Source: UBA4427 sp045106235
Lineage (GTDB): Bacteria > Myxococcota_A > UBA9160 > UBA4427
Reading direction: 5' to 3'
DNA: 64,000 nucleotides
Assembly: GCA_045106235.1 (NCBI GenBank)
Contig: JBGCEJ010000022.1
Location: forward strand, 26,328-90,327
The notes beneath the pieces are model-generated. The model saw nothing but the letters and a program-made list of their open reading frames with translations. It was not told the origin of the DNA and searched no databases. A program made the translations under genes and the position numbers. Of the stretch, positions 35,441 through 43,040 are shown one piece after another; the stretch's first letter is position 1, and every line of letters begins with the position of its first letter.

Positions 35441-36259
35441 ATGGAGCGTTCCTCAGAATCGACTCAGCGGGACGTCATCCGTCTCTTTCCCAGCCTTTTA
35501 CTCTGCGGCCTGCTCGCGGTCCTGGCGCTCGGCGGTCTCGGCTGCGCGAGCATGGGCGGCTCCTCCGGCCCCGTTCTCCGCGTCGGCATTTCCCCCGATT
35601 ACCCGCCGGTCGCCTTCGAGCGCGAAGGGGAGATCGTGGGCATCGAAGCCGACCTCGCCTCGATCATGGCCAGCCGTCTCGGTCGGCGCCTTCGATTCGA
35701 GCGCTACGCCTTCGAAGATCTGATCGGCGCTCTCGAACAAGGCGAAATCGACGTCGTCATGAGCGGCATGTCGATCACGCCGGAACGAGAGGACCGAATC
35801 CGGTTCACCGAGACCTACATGGAAGTGGGCCAGCTGACGCTCATCCGCACGTCGGATATCGCGCGCTTCGGCCGCCCCCAGAGTATCCGACGCGCCGGAG
35901 CGCGCGTGGGCTACGAGCGCGGGACGACGGGAGAAGAGTTCGTCGCCGCGCGACTCGGGCGCGCCGATAGCTTTGGTTTTGACGATATCGATTCGGGGAT
36001 CCGAAGCCTCCGCGCCAATCGCATCGACTATTTCGTTCACGACGCTCCCACGATCTGGCGCATGGCCGGAGACCCCAGCCACCGCGACCTTCACGGCCTC
36101 TACAAACCGCTCACCCGGGAATACCTGGCCTGGGCCGTCCATCGCAATGATGGCGTGCTCCTGACGCAGCTGAACGCCACACTGGCTGATTTGAAGCGCG
36201 AAGGACTCATCGAACCCGTGGTCGATCGCTGGATCCCTGTCCGCATCACGATCCCGTAA
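35441..36259 (+). CDS. Amino-acid-type solute-binding lipoprotein
   Basis: 272 aa. Signal peptide ending in lipobox LGGLGC (Cys ~ residue 35), then a type II periplasmic-binding fold: LRVGISPDYPPVAFEREG, GIEADLASIMASRLGRRLRF, IDVVMSGMSITPEREDRIRF, and a C-terminal LADLKREGLIEPVVDRWIP. This is the SBP_bac_3 family for polar amino acids. No ABC permease or ATPase is adjacent, so it is an orphan or partners a distant transporter, or acts as a sensor-type binding protein. Convergent with the M20 gene. Confidence 0.9.
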   Translation: MERSSESTQRDVIRLFPSLLLCGLLAVLALGGLGCASMGGSSGPVLRVGISPDYPPVAFEREGEIVGIEADLASIMASRLGRRLRFERYAFEDLIGALEQGEIDVVMSGMSITPEREDRIRFTETYMEVGQLTLIRTSDIARFGRPQSIRRAGARVGYERGTTGEEFVAARLGRADSFGFDDIDSGIRSLRANRIDYFVHDAPTIWRMAGDPSHRDLHGLYKPLTREYLAWAVHRNDGVLLTQLNATLADLKREGLIEPVVDRWIPVRITIP

Positions 36260-36281
36260 CCCCGCGTCATCGACCTAGCGC

Positions 36282-37451
36282 CTAACGAGAGACGCTTGCG
36301 CCCGGCGACTCGAGGATTCGCTCAAAGATGCGAACCATCGTCTCGACCTCGCCCATCGGAACGAATTCCCGCGAGGTATGGGCAACGCTGATCGAACCTG
36401 GCCCAAGCACCACCCCCGGAATGCCGGCCCGTGCGAAGACGCCCGCGTCCGTCCCAAAGGCGACATGCTCGCAGCCCGTCGCCAGTCCCACCGACTCCAG
36501 CGCATCCGCGGTGGAACGCACCGCGACCGAACCGAGGTCGGTCTCGAGGGGCGGTTTTTCCTCGGAGCAAGTCTCGACCACCACTTCTTCCGAAACGCCC
36601 GCCGCGGACAGCGCTGCCTCGAGCTCGCCTCTCACCTGCTCAGGATTCTCATGGGGCAAGGTCCGGCGATCGACCCAGATCCGCGCCTCGTCGGGCACGA
36701 TATTCGGCGCTTGCCCACCCCGCACCACACCCACGGACAGCGTCGCCGGCCCGAGGACGGGATGCGGCGACTTCGCGAAGACCTGCGCGCCTTCATCAAT
36801 CGCCAGAATCGCCTTGGCGAGGGCCACGATCGCATTGCTCCCCGCAGTCGGGTCCGAGCTATGGCATGCACGCCCGCGCGCGCAGACCTGGGCATGCACC
36901 ACGCCCTTATGCGCATTGATCAACCGCAGGTCCGTCGGCTCGGTCGCGAGGACCCAATCCGGTCGTCGCGTTCCGAGATGCGCCATCACATCCGCAACGC
37001 CGATGCTCCCGAGTTCCTCGTCCGCCTCCCCCACGACGATCACGTTCCGCGCCAGCGTGCCCCGATCCAGCACCCGTTCGAGCGCCTCGAAGAGCGCCGC
37101 CATGCCCGCCTTGGTATCGCAGGAGCCTCGTCCAAGAATCCGGTCCCCCTCGACCACGGGATCGAATGGATCGATCACCATTCCGTCCACCGGCACCGTA
37201 TCGATATGGCTCGCCACGAGCATCGTGTCGCAGTCCGAGCCCGCGATCGCCTCCGCGACCACGCTCGTTCGGCCGTTTCGCCCCACCAGCTCCGCGTCCA
37301 TTCCCAGTCGCCCAAGCACCGCAGCGCAATGCTCGGCCACCGCCTGCTCCCCCACGATTTCGGGCGGCATATCGTCTCGCCCCATCGGGTTCACCGAGGG
37401 AATTGCGATCAAGTCGCGGAGATGCTGAAGACTGGAAGACAGGGAAGGCAT
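36282..37451 (-). CDS. M20 family metallopeptidase (ArgE/DapE/ACY1 type)
   Basis: 389 aa. Di-zinc amidohydrolase: VASHIDTVPVDG with the first His-x-Asp site, GRGSCDTKAGMAALFEAL, the catalytic GEADEELGSIG (the EE pair) and GTDAGVFARAGIPGVVLGPG with HTSREFVPMGEVE for the last ligands. ArgE and DapE are close relatives; the substrate (acetylornithine, succinyl-DAP or other N-acyl amino acid) is not decided by sequence. No dap or arg genes flank it. Convergent with the lipoprotein gene and divergent from the EamA transporter. Confidence 0.9.
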   Translation of the reverse strand: MPSLSSSLQHLRDLIAIPSVNPMGRDDMPPEIVGEQAVAEHCAAVLGRLGMDAELVGRNGRTSVVAEAIAGSDCDTMLVASHIDTVPVDGMVIDPFDPVVEGDRILGRGSCDTKAGMAALFEALERVLDRGTLARNVIVVGEADEELGSIGVADVMAHLGTRRPDWVLATEPTDLRLINAHKGVVHAQVCARGRACHSSDPTAGSNAIVALAKAILAIDEGAQVFAKSPHPVLGPATLSVGVVRGGQAPNIVPDEARIWVDRRTLPHENPEQVRGELEAALSAAGVSEEVVVETCSEEKPPLETDLGSVAVRSTADALESVGLATGCEHVAFGTDAGVFARAGIPGVVLGPGSISVAHTSREFVPMGEVETMVRIFERILESPGASVSR

Positions 37452-37562
37452 TGAACTCCTCGTGTCCGCGGCCCCAAACGGATGCCCGGCGCTTCTGAGA
37501 GTCTACCCATCCTTCGCTTAGGACGGGAGCGCGGCGCGGCAAAGCATGACAAGATCCCGCGC

Positions 37563-38477
37563 ATGAAAGGCGCCCCCTCCTCACAACCGAGCTCCATCTC
37601 GAACACGACGGGAGCTTGGTTGATGGTCCAAAGCGCCCTCGCCTTCAGCGTCATGACGCTGCTCGTGAAACTCGTGGGCCAGCGTCTCCCGAGCCAAGAG
37701 ATTGTGGTGGCCCGCGCCTTCGTCAGCCTGATCCTGAGCTACGGGCTGCTCCGTCGCGCTGGCGTTTCGCCTTGGGGCAATGACCGTCCCTGGCTGTGGT
37801 TTAGAGGCCTGCTCGGCTTCTTCGGCCTCTCCTGCGTCTATGCCGCAGTCACCCATCTCCCCCTCGCGGAATCCACGGTCCTGCAATACATCCATCCCGC
37901 GATCACAGCGATCCTCGCGGGCCTTTTCCTCGGCGAAGCCCTGAGCGGCCGACTCTTCGCCGCCACCGCCACGAGCCTCCTCGGCGTCGCGCTCGTCGCC
38001 CGCCCCGCCTTTCTCTTTGGGCAGACCACAGACGCCCTGGATCCCTTCTGGGTCGCCGTCGCGATCGGCGGCGCCTTTTTCAGCGCCTCGGCCTACGTCG
38101 TGGTCCGCCGGCTCAGCCGCACCGAGCATCCCCTGGTGATCGTCTTTTACTTCCCCCTCGTGACGCTGCCACTTGCGATTCCGACGATGCTCCCGGACTT
38201 CATCTGGCCGGAAGGCGTCGAGTGGCTCCTTCTCCTGGGCATCGGCATCGCGACGCAGATCGGCCAAGTCAGCCTCACCCGCGGCCTAACCCAGCTCCCC
38301 GCGGCCCAGGGCACCGCGCTTTCCTACCTGCAGGTCGTGTTCGCGGCGGCGTGGGGATACGCCGTTTTCGGCGAGACCCTCGACGGGTGGACCCTACTCG
38401 GCGGGAGCCTTGTCGTCCTGAGTGCGTTCGGCGTCGCGCAAAATGCGGCAAAGCCCAAACCTAAACCGCAGAGCTGA
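37563..38477 (+). CDS. EamA/DMT-family membrane transporter
   Basis: 304 aa with ten predicted membrane segments in two five-helix repeats. Seen: WLMVQSALAFSVMTLLVKL, then FRGLLGFFGLSCVYAAVTHL, ADS-type repeat ESTVLQYIHPAITAILAGLF, GEALSGRLFAATATSLLGVA, and the second repeat with TALSYLQVVFAAAWGYAVFG. Start at MKGAPSSQPS; the longer frame from 37482 is not needed. Drug/metabolite exporter family; cargo unknown. Divergent from M20, convergent with the short receiver gene. Confidence 0.92.
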   Translation: MKGAPSSQPSSISNTTGAWLMVQSALAFSVMTLLVKLVGQRLPSQEIVVARAFVSLILSYGLLRRAGVSPWGNDRPWLWFRGLLGFFGLSCVYAAVTHLPLAESTVLQYIHPAITAILAGLFLGEALSGRLFAATATSLLGVALVARPAFLFGQTTDALDPFWVAVAIGGAFFSASAYVVVRRLSRTEHPLVIVFYFPLVTLPLAIPTMLPDFIWPEGVEWLLLLGIGIATQIGQVSLTRGLTQLPAAQGTALSYLQVVFAAAWGYAVFGETLDGWTLLGGSLVVLSAFGVAQNAAKPKPKPQS

Positions 38478-38522
38478 GTCGGCGACCGCCCGCGCTTGAC
38501 CTTCCCAGCGGACGCTGTTCGC

Positions 38523-38825
38523 TCAGGCGAGCAGGACGGGGAGATGCTCTGTCTGGCTGTCGCTGGCGAGAACACGGCGCATCTCGTCGCCGTCGAGACC
38601 GGCCAGGGTTCGAGCGACGATCACAGCCGCAGGTCGATCTTCGACCGCACGCTGCAGACCTGACAGCGCGTCTCGAGCTTCGATGCATTCAAAGCCCGCT
38701 GGTCGGAGTTGATGGCGGAGGTTTTCGCGAGCAATGGCTGAATCATGAACGATGAGTACTTTTTGCAAATCCGGTCTCCACACGAGAGGGCGAGTGCCCT
38801 CAGCTATGTGATTCTCATCGGCCAT
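38523..38825 (-). CDS. Short, truncated and phosphoacceptor-less receiver (REC) protein
   Basis: 100 aa. Residues ~20-100 resemble a response-regulator receiver: KVLIVHDSAIARENLRHQL with one of the acidic pair, FECIEARDALSGLQRAVED, then AAVIVARTLAGLDGDEMRR. In that stretch the phosphoacceptor Asp before the strand end is replaced (IVAR instead of L-x-D) and the protein stops at LPVLLA, before the Lys of beta5 and helix alpha5. A real receiver is ~120 aa, so this is either a remnant or an unphosphorylated regulator. AGGAT abuts the ATG. The convergent partner is a transporter. Confidence 0.65.
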   Translation of the reverse strand: MADENHIAEGTRPLVWRPDLQKVLIVHDSAIARENLRHQLRPAGFECIEARDALSGLQRAVEDRPAAVIVARTLAGLDGDEMRRVLASDSQTEHLPVLLA

Positions 38826-39009
38826 ATCCTGAAATCGTTAACGAAGAATGTCTAGACCCGGTTGAAAACGTGGTCCAGCATCAGGCTTTCCCCTGAGCCT
38901 GCAGGCAGGCTTTACCGGATCAGTGTAGGCGAAACCCAGGCACTTCTCGGAGGGAGAACGCTGAGCAAAAAGCCCGGGCCGACCGCGACGAAGGACCGGC
39001 TTTCTCCCG

Positions 39010-39044
39010 AATTGCAAACTGCGAATTGCAAATTGCAAATTGAG
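39010..39044. repeat. AT-rich AATTGCAAA tandem repeats downstream of hisG
   Basis: AATTGCAAA-like 9-10-mers occur three times between about 39010 and 39044, directly after the hisG stop codon. They may be a remnant of a larger palindromic unit. Too short to name. Confidence 0.5.
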
Positions 39045-39046
39045 AG

Positions 39047-39910
39047 TCAGAGCCGGGCGTGACGCAGATCCGTTTCGAGGATCGCCACGCAGCCCACCCC
39101 TTCAAGCGCGTCGATCACGCTCTGAGTCGAATCCTTTTCGACAAGCACCTTCACAGCGAGCCATTCAGGGTCCTGCAAAGGGACGATCGTCGGGGAGGAA
39201 TATCCGGGCGTGATGGCGGCGGCCTCGTCGACCCGCGCGGCGGGACAATTATATTCGAGCATCGTGTAGCGGCCGGCGGCCAACACACCGTCGATGCGGC
39301 GCAGGAGCTGGTCTCGCAGTCCTTCGTCGCGCTGCTTCGCCGAACCAATCAAAACCGCCTCGGCTTCGAGCACCCGGTCGAGCTCGATCAGATCGTTTTC
39401 CACCAGGCTATTGCCCGTCTCGACGATCTCGACGATGCCGTCGACCATTCCGAGCAGCACCATCACTTCGACCGCGCCCTGGATCTCGATCACATGGACA
39501 TCGTCCACGCCTTCCCGCGCAAAATAGTCTCGGGCGAGCCGGACGAATTTCGCGCCCACCACTTTGCCCGCGAGGTCGGAAGCCTTCTTGTAGGGCGCGT
39601 CTTTGTGCACAGCCACAGAAAGACGACATCGGCCGAAACCGAGTCGCCGATGTTCTATGACCTCCGCGCCTTTTTCGAGAACCTGGTCGCTGCCCGTGAT
39701 GCCAAGATCGACGACGCCTTCGGCGACGAGGACGGGAATGTCCGCAGTGTTCGTGAAGATGATGCGCGTACCCGTATCGCTGCAGACCGCAAAAAGTCGT
39801 CGACCCGAAACACGGAAGCGAAGCCCCGCACGCTCGAGCGTCGAAAGCGCGGCATCGCGCAGTCGCCCCTTTGAGGGAACCGCAATTCGAAGTCGTTCGT
39901 CGGGGATCAT
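39047..39910 (-). CDS. hisG: ATP phosphoribosyltransferase, long (HisG-L) form
   Basis: 287 aa. First enzyme of histidine synthesis, joining ATP and PRPP. Seen: IAVPSKGRLRDAALSTLERA, the DIPVLVAEGVVDLGITGSD and the PRPP loop region GAVEVMVLLGMVDGIVEIVETG. The C-terminal ~75 residues (from about EWLAVKVLVEKDSTQSVIDAL) form the ACT-like regulatory domain for histidine feedback, so no HisZ partner is needed. Downstream of hisE on the same strand, separated by 72 nt with a tandem repeat. Confidence 0.96.
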   Translation of the reverse strand: MIPDERLRIAVPSKGRLRDAALSTLERAGLRFRVSGRRLFAVCSDTGTRIIFTNTADIPVLVAEGVVDLGITGSDQVLEKGAEVIEHRRLGFGRCRLSVAVHKDAPYKKASDLAGKVVGAKFVRLARDYFAREGVDDVHVIEIQGAVEVMVLLGMVDGIVEIVETGNSLVENDLIELDRVLEAEAVLIGSAKQRDEGLRDQLLRRIDGVLAAGRYTMLEYNCPAARVDEAAAITPGYSSPTIVPLQDPEWLAVKVLVEKDSTQSVIDALEGVGCVAILETDLRHARL

Positions 39911-39957
39911 TCAGATCATCCTTAGTCTTGGGGGGCTAGGCGGTTAAGCGGGCGGGC

Positions 39958-39981
39958 GTAGGTGGGTAGGTGGGTAGGTGG
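39958..39981. repeat. Three 8-bp GTAGGTGG direct repeats between hisE and hisG
   Basis: GTAGGTGG repeats perfectly at 39958, 39966 and 39974, ending just before the hisE stop. G-tracts of 2-3 could form a weak quadruplex; it may also be simple slippage. Confidence 0.8.
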
Positions 39982-39982
39982 A

Positions 39983-40327
39983 TTAGGACTTCGATGCGCG
40001 GGCGGCTTTTTCCTCAAGCCCCCCGATCCCAAAGCGGCCGGCCAACTCCCGGTAAACGTTCGCTGGCGCAACACCCCGCGAAGCGAGCACAACGAAAACA
40101 TGAAAGACGAGATCGGCGACCTCCCGCGCGAGAGCATCATCACTTTCTTCTCGCGCTGCCACGCAGACTTCCTCGGCCTCTTCGAGCACCTTGGCGGCCA
40201 TCGCTTGCGGGCCGCCGTCCAGGAGCGAGACCACGTAGCTGCCCTCCGGACGTTCGTCGCGGCGCGCTTCGATGACTTGATAAAGCGCATCAAGAATTTC
40301 AGGAGGTGCGGCGGACGGGGTCGCCAT
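39983..40327 (-). CDS. hisE: Phosphoribosyl-ATP pyrophosphatase
   Basis: 114 aa. Second enzyme of histidine synthesis, releasing pyrophosphate from PR-ATP. Helical MazG-like fold: ALYQVIEARRDERPEGSYV, KVLEEAEEVCVAAREES and the metal-binding EVADLVFHVFVVLASRGV (the EExx...D pattern). The length matches the free HisE; it is not fused to HisI here. Lies upstream of hisG with the same orientation, which gives the first two steps of the pathway in one transcript. Confidence 0.95.
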   Translation of the reverse strand: MATPSAAPPEILDALYQVIEARRDERPEGSYVVSLLDGGPQAMAAKVLEEAEEVCVAAREESDDALAREVADLVFHVFVVLASRGVAPANVYRELAGRFGIGGLEEKAARASKS

Positions 40328-40451
40328 AAAGCATGCCTTTCGGGTTTCGGGCGCCGAGTCTAGCGCTGAGGGTGCGCAGGAAAAAGCCGCCGCCTCTCAT
40401 GAAAGTGCCGAAAACCCAGCGATCTGACCGAAAAGGGCTCAGCAAAGAGGC

Positions 40452-42251
40452 TCAGCGCGAGAGTCCTGCTCGGTCCACCGGGGCCATCCGAATTCCGCCC
40501 TCCGCCTCGTCATCCATAATCAGACGGCGGGCCGGCTCTCCGGGCCGCCCCGATTGCCACGGCAGCCATTCCGCTTGTTTCGACACCGAGCCGTCGCGCG
40601 GGCCACCGCGCCCGGGTCGCCCCGACTTTGCAAAGGCGCCCCAGTAGCCGCTCATCTGGCGAAAGAGGCGTTCCCGAGCCGCCAACGTCTCCTCGGGGAA
40701 GAGCGCACGATTGAGCAGAGGATCCCCCAGATCGTAATTGCCGAAGATGAAAGGCATCTCGAATCCATGTGCCGCCCCGAGAAGCTCCGCGAAATCCACA
40801 CCCATCCGCGTCGGCAGATCGTCCCAGTCGAAGCGGTATGCGTAGATCGCATCGTGGCCTGATTTCGCCATCGCCGCGGCCGGAGCGATCACGCCTCGGA
40901 TGGCCCAAGCCTCGCTCATTTCCCGCGCTCTCGAGGCATAGGCCTCGGGATTCTGAATCGTATAAAGCAGGCCGAACCGACGCCGCACGAAGCTCAGATC
41001 CTGGGAGAGGAAGAGCTTTTGCTCGTCGCGGTTCGTCCCCAGAAGCACGGGGACCTTCGCGAAACGCCCTCCCCGAAACGCCTCCGTCCATTCTTCAGCG
41101 GGCAGGAGCGCACCGTCTCGAATCAGCGTCGGCACCTCCAGCCCCGCTTCGCCGGAAGGCTGCATTTCGCGGTACGCGCCAATGATCTCGCGCGCGGAGA
41201 GTCCGCGCAGAAAAGCCAGAAGTTCATCATCCGGGAAGACCTCGGCATAGTCCCTCGCTGCCTCCCGGTCAGGAACGACGCCACTCTGCTCGAGCAGTTC
41301 GACGATCGCTTCGCGCGAACTATTGCGATGACCGGGATTCAAGTCAGCTGCAGCGTTCTCCGCGGCAGCGCGAGAATAGGCATCCGTTGCGCCGCTCTGG
41401 ATCACCGCGCGATGAAAGAGTCCGCGCGCGCGCTCCGCGAGCATCAACGCGAAAATGTTGCGTCCCCCCGCCGACTCGCCGAAAACGGTCACGTTCCCGG
41501 GATCGCCGCCAAAGGCTTCGATTTGATCCCGGACCCATTCGAGCGCCGCGATCTGATCCAGAGTCCCGAAATTCCCGGACGCCTCAATTTCATCCCGCGC
41601 CGCGCGACGCAGTGCCGGATGCGAAAACCATCCAAGCGCCCCAAGGCGATAGTTCAGCGTCACCACGACAACGCCCTGACTTCCCGCGAGTCGAGCGCCG
41701 TCATAGAGCCCCGCCCCGCCGGTCCCCACCGTATTGCCTCCGCCGTGAATCCAGACCATCACGGGGCGCTGAGGTTCGGTGAAAGCTTCCTCTTCGGTTT
41801 GCCGCGGCGCCCACACATTGAGGTAGAGACAGTCCTCGTCGCCCGCGAACCCGTCCTCCTCTTCCGAACGAACCCCTCCGAGGCGTGAGCCCAGCTGAAC
41901 GCAAGGAGATCCGGGAGCGAGCGCATCCAGCGTGTCGCCCCAAGCCTCGGGCGCCTCGGGGGCTCGCCATCGCAGCGGGCCCACAGGCGGCTTCGCGTAC
42001 GGAATCCCCAGCCACGCGTGGGTTGCATGGGGCGCAGCGAAGCCCACCACGCTGCCCATTCCCAGCAAACGTTCCGATTCAACGTCGGCGACGTGAACCG
42101 GTCGCGGACTCGGCGCCGCCCCCAGACGCAGCTGAAAAACGACGAAGAGCACGAGCCCCGCTGACAGCAAAAGAAGAAGCAAAACGATCGTCCAGCGGCG
42201 CCCCTGCCCTGCGGCGGGCTCCGTTTCCGATTCGCCTTCTTCCCGTCGCAT
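40452..42251 (-). CDS. Type B carboxylesterase with N-terminal membrane anchor
   Basis: 599 aa. Starts MRREEGESETEP at 42251, supported by AGAGGA 5 nt upstream. A single transmembrane segment (WTIVLLLLLLSAGLVLFVVF) puts the enzyme on the outer side of the inner membrane. The alpha/beta hydrolase body shows WLGIPYAKPPVGPLRWR, EDCLYLNVWAPR, WIHGGGNTVGTGG (oxyanion), NYRLGALGWF, the nucleophile FGESAGGRNIFALML, and a late GAAHGFEMPFIFG with the catalytic His. No secretion beyond the anchor. It faces a 790-nt gene-free region that contains GGTG/CACC palindromes and an RNA candidate. Confidence 0.93.
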   Translation of the reverse strand: MRREEGESETEPAAGQGRRWTIVLLLLLLSAGLVLFVVFQLRLGAAPSPRPVHVADVESERLLGMGSVVGFAAPHATHAWLGIPYAKPPVGPLRWRAPEAPEAWGDTLDALAPGSPCVQLGSRLGGVRSEEEDGFAGDEDCLYLNVWAPRQTEEEAFTEPQRPVMVWIHGGGNTVGTGGAGLYDGARLAGSQGVVVVTLNYRLGALGWFSHPALRRAARDEIEASGNFGTLDQIAALEWVRDQIEAFGGDPGNVTVFGESAGGRNIFALMLAERARGLFHRAVIQSGATDAYSRAAAENAAADLNPGHRNSSREAIVELLEQSGVVPDREAARDYAEVFPDDELLAFLRGLSAREIIGAYREMQPSGEAGLEVPTLIRDGALLPAEEWTEAFRGGRFAKVPVLLGTNRDEQKLFLSQDLSFVRRRFGLLYTIQNPEAYASRAREMSEAWAIRGVIAPAAAMAKSGHDAIYAYRFDWDDLPTRMGVDFAELLGAAHGFEMPFIFGNYDLGDPLLNRALFPEETLAARERLFRQMSGYWGAFAKSGRPGRGGPRDGSVSKQAEWLPWQSGRPGEPARRLIMDDEAEGGIRMAPVDRAGLSR

Positions 42252-42381
42252 GCGCTTCCTCTCTCTGCCTCTCTCGACCACGGCCACACTATCACGTCCG
42301 TCCCTAAGGCTTGAAATCGGCACATTTCTCAATTTTTCTGAACTCAGAGGAAGATCGCCGTCTGCAACACCCTGATCTGCT

Positions 42382-42396
42382 GGTGCAGAACACACC
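42382..42396. promoter_or_regulatory. Palindromic site 1 (GGTG-N7-CACC)
   Basis: 15-nt site GGTGCAGAACACACC. Matches the other two sites in length, arms and central A-rich spacer. Lies 131 nt upstream of the carboxylesterase start and about 200 nt upstream of the sigma-54 element. Confidence 0.7.
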
Positions 42397-42399
42397 ACC

Positions 42400-42414
42400 G
42401 GTGCGAAATACACC
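42400..42414. promoter_or_regulatory. Palindromic site 2 (GGTG-N7-CACC)
   Basis: 15-nt site GGTGCGAAATACACC, placed 18 bp (start to start) from site 1, close to two helical turns. Arms identical to site 1. Confidence 0.7.
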
Positions 42415-42488
42415 AGTTCACTCATTCTTAGGTTATGTGAGTTAATTCATATACTTAGGGAGGCAACAGCGCATTCAGCGTCAAAACT

Positions 42489-42503
42489 GGTGCAAAACGC
42501 ACC
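42489..42503. promoter_or_regulatory. Palindromic site 3, perfect (GGTGC-AAAAC-GCACC)
   Basis: 15-nt perfect dyad with 5-bp arms and an A-rich centre. Located about 105 nt before the sigma-54 element, the normal distance range for an enhancer-binding protein. Confidence 0.75.
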
Positions 42504-42593
42504 GCCAAAGAAGAGTCTCCCTCGGCGGCCCTACTCTGCACCGAAATGCCTAGGTCTATGATTTCAAAGGGCTTTCCCATACTGATGAGCATT

Positions 42594-42609
42594 TGGCACG
42601 CATCGTGCT
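42594..42609 (+). promoter_or_regulatory. Sigma-54 (-24/-12) promoter candidate
   Basis: TGGCACGCATCGTGCT matches the consensus TGGCACGRNNNTTGCW at 12 of the 13 defined letters apart from the R and the first T of TTGC; GG (42595-42596) and GC (42607-42608) have the required 10-nt spacing. The predicted transcript start is about 42620. No sigma-54 gene lies in the window, so use is inferred. Confidence 0.6.
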
Positions 42610-42619
42610 TTACAAGGGG

Positions 42620-42845
42620 GTGTATTCATCGAGGACTCAAACCCTCGTGAGCAGTTTTGGGAAGGTTCTCCACCAAGCCGGACTGCGTTTCTGAGCACCG
42701 AAAACAAGAGCAAGACAAGATGGCCTTTCGGAACCCGCTCTTCTGAGCAATTAAAAGAGCGGGTGGCTGAGCACCAACCGGAAGTCCAAGCCAAACGCCC
42801 CGACGTCTCCCACGAAAGTGATGACGCCGGGGCGTTCGCTTTTTA
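42620..42845 (+). ncRNA. Candidate structured non-coding RNA (about 225 nt)
   Basis: The stretch lies between a sigma-54-like element and a strong intrinsic terminator, with no credible ORF on either strand (the longest start, ATG at 42722, gives 8 codons). It contains a GAGG...CCTC hairpin early on, then a perfect 10-bp hairpin ACCCGCTCTT (42733-42742)/AAGAGCGGGT (42755-42764) with a 12-nt loop, then the terminator stem. The sequence CTGAGCA appears three times, at 42691, 42743 (in the hairpin loop) and 42767, next to single-stranded segments. I do not recognise a known RNA family. Transcription is inferred from the promoter and terminator only. Confidence 0.55.
42794..42845 (+). terminator. 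Strong intrinsic terminator
   Basis: A 14-bp stem with one mismatch, AACGCCCCGACGTC (42794-42807) against 42823-42836, with a 15-nt loop, followed by CGC and five Ts (42840-42844). Orientation is plus only. Since no gene precedes it on this strand for 2 kb, it must end a transcript that starts inside the 42.25-42.8 kb gap. Confidence 0.9.
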
Positions 42846-43040
42846 GCCTCGCAGTTTCGCCACGATGCCGCAGGACTCTCGCTGCATCCCGACCCCAGCG
42901 GATGCCGAGCCCTCCTCTCGTCCGCTGCCGCGCGAGACGAATGGAACTCAGCACAGTCCCGAGGGGTCTACCGAGCTATTCTCTGGACGAACCATCGGCC
43001 AACCGAGGCCAACACACACTCCGGTCGCCAACGAGGAGAG

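Noticed and set aside
38880..39046. Possible CRISPR array or IS end in the AT-rich repeat stretch
   Set aside because: Repeats are only 9-10 nt with no spacers and no transposase is near.
42600..42800. Possible tRNA in the gene-free region
   Set aside because: No cloverleaf with a TTC-type T-arm or acceptor stem could be drawn; hairpins are of a different layout.
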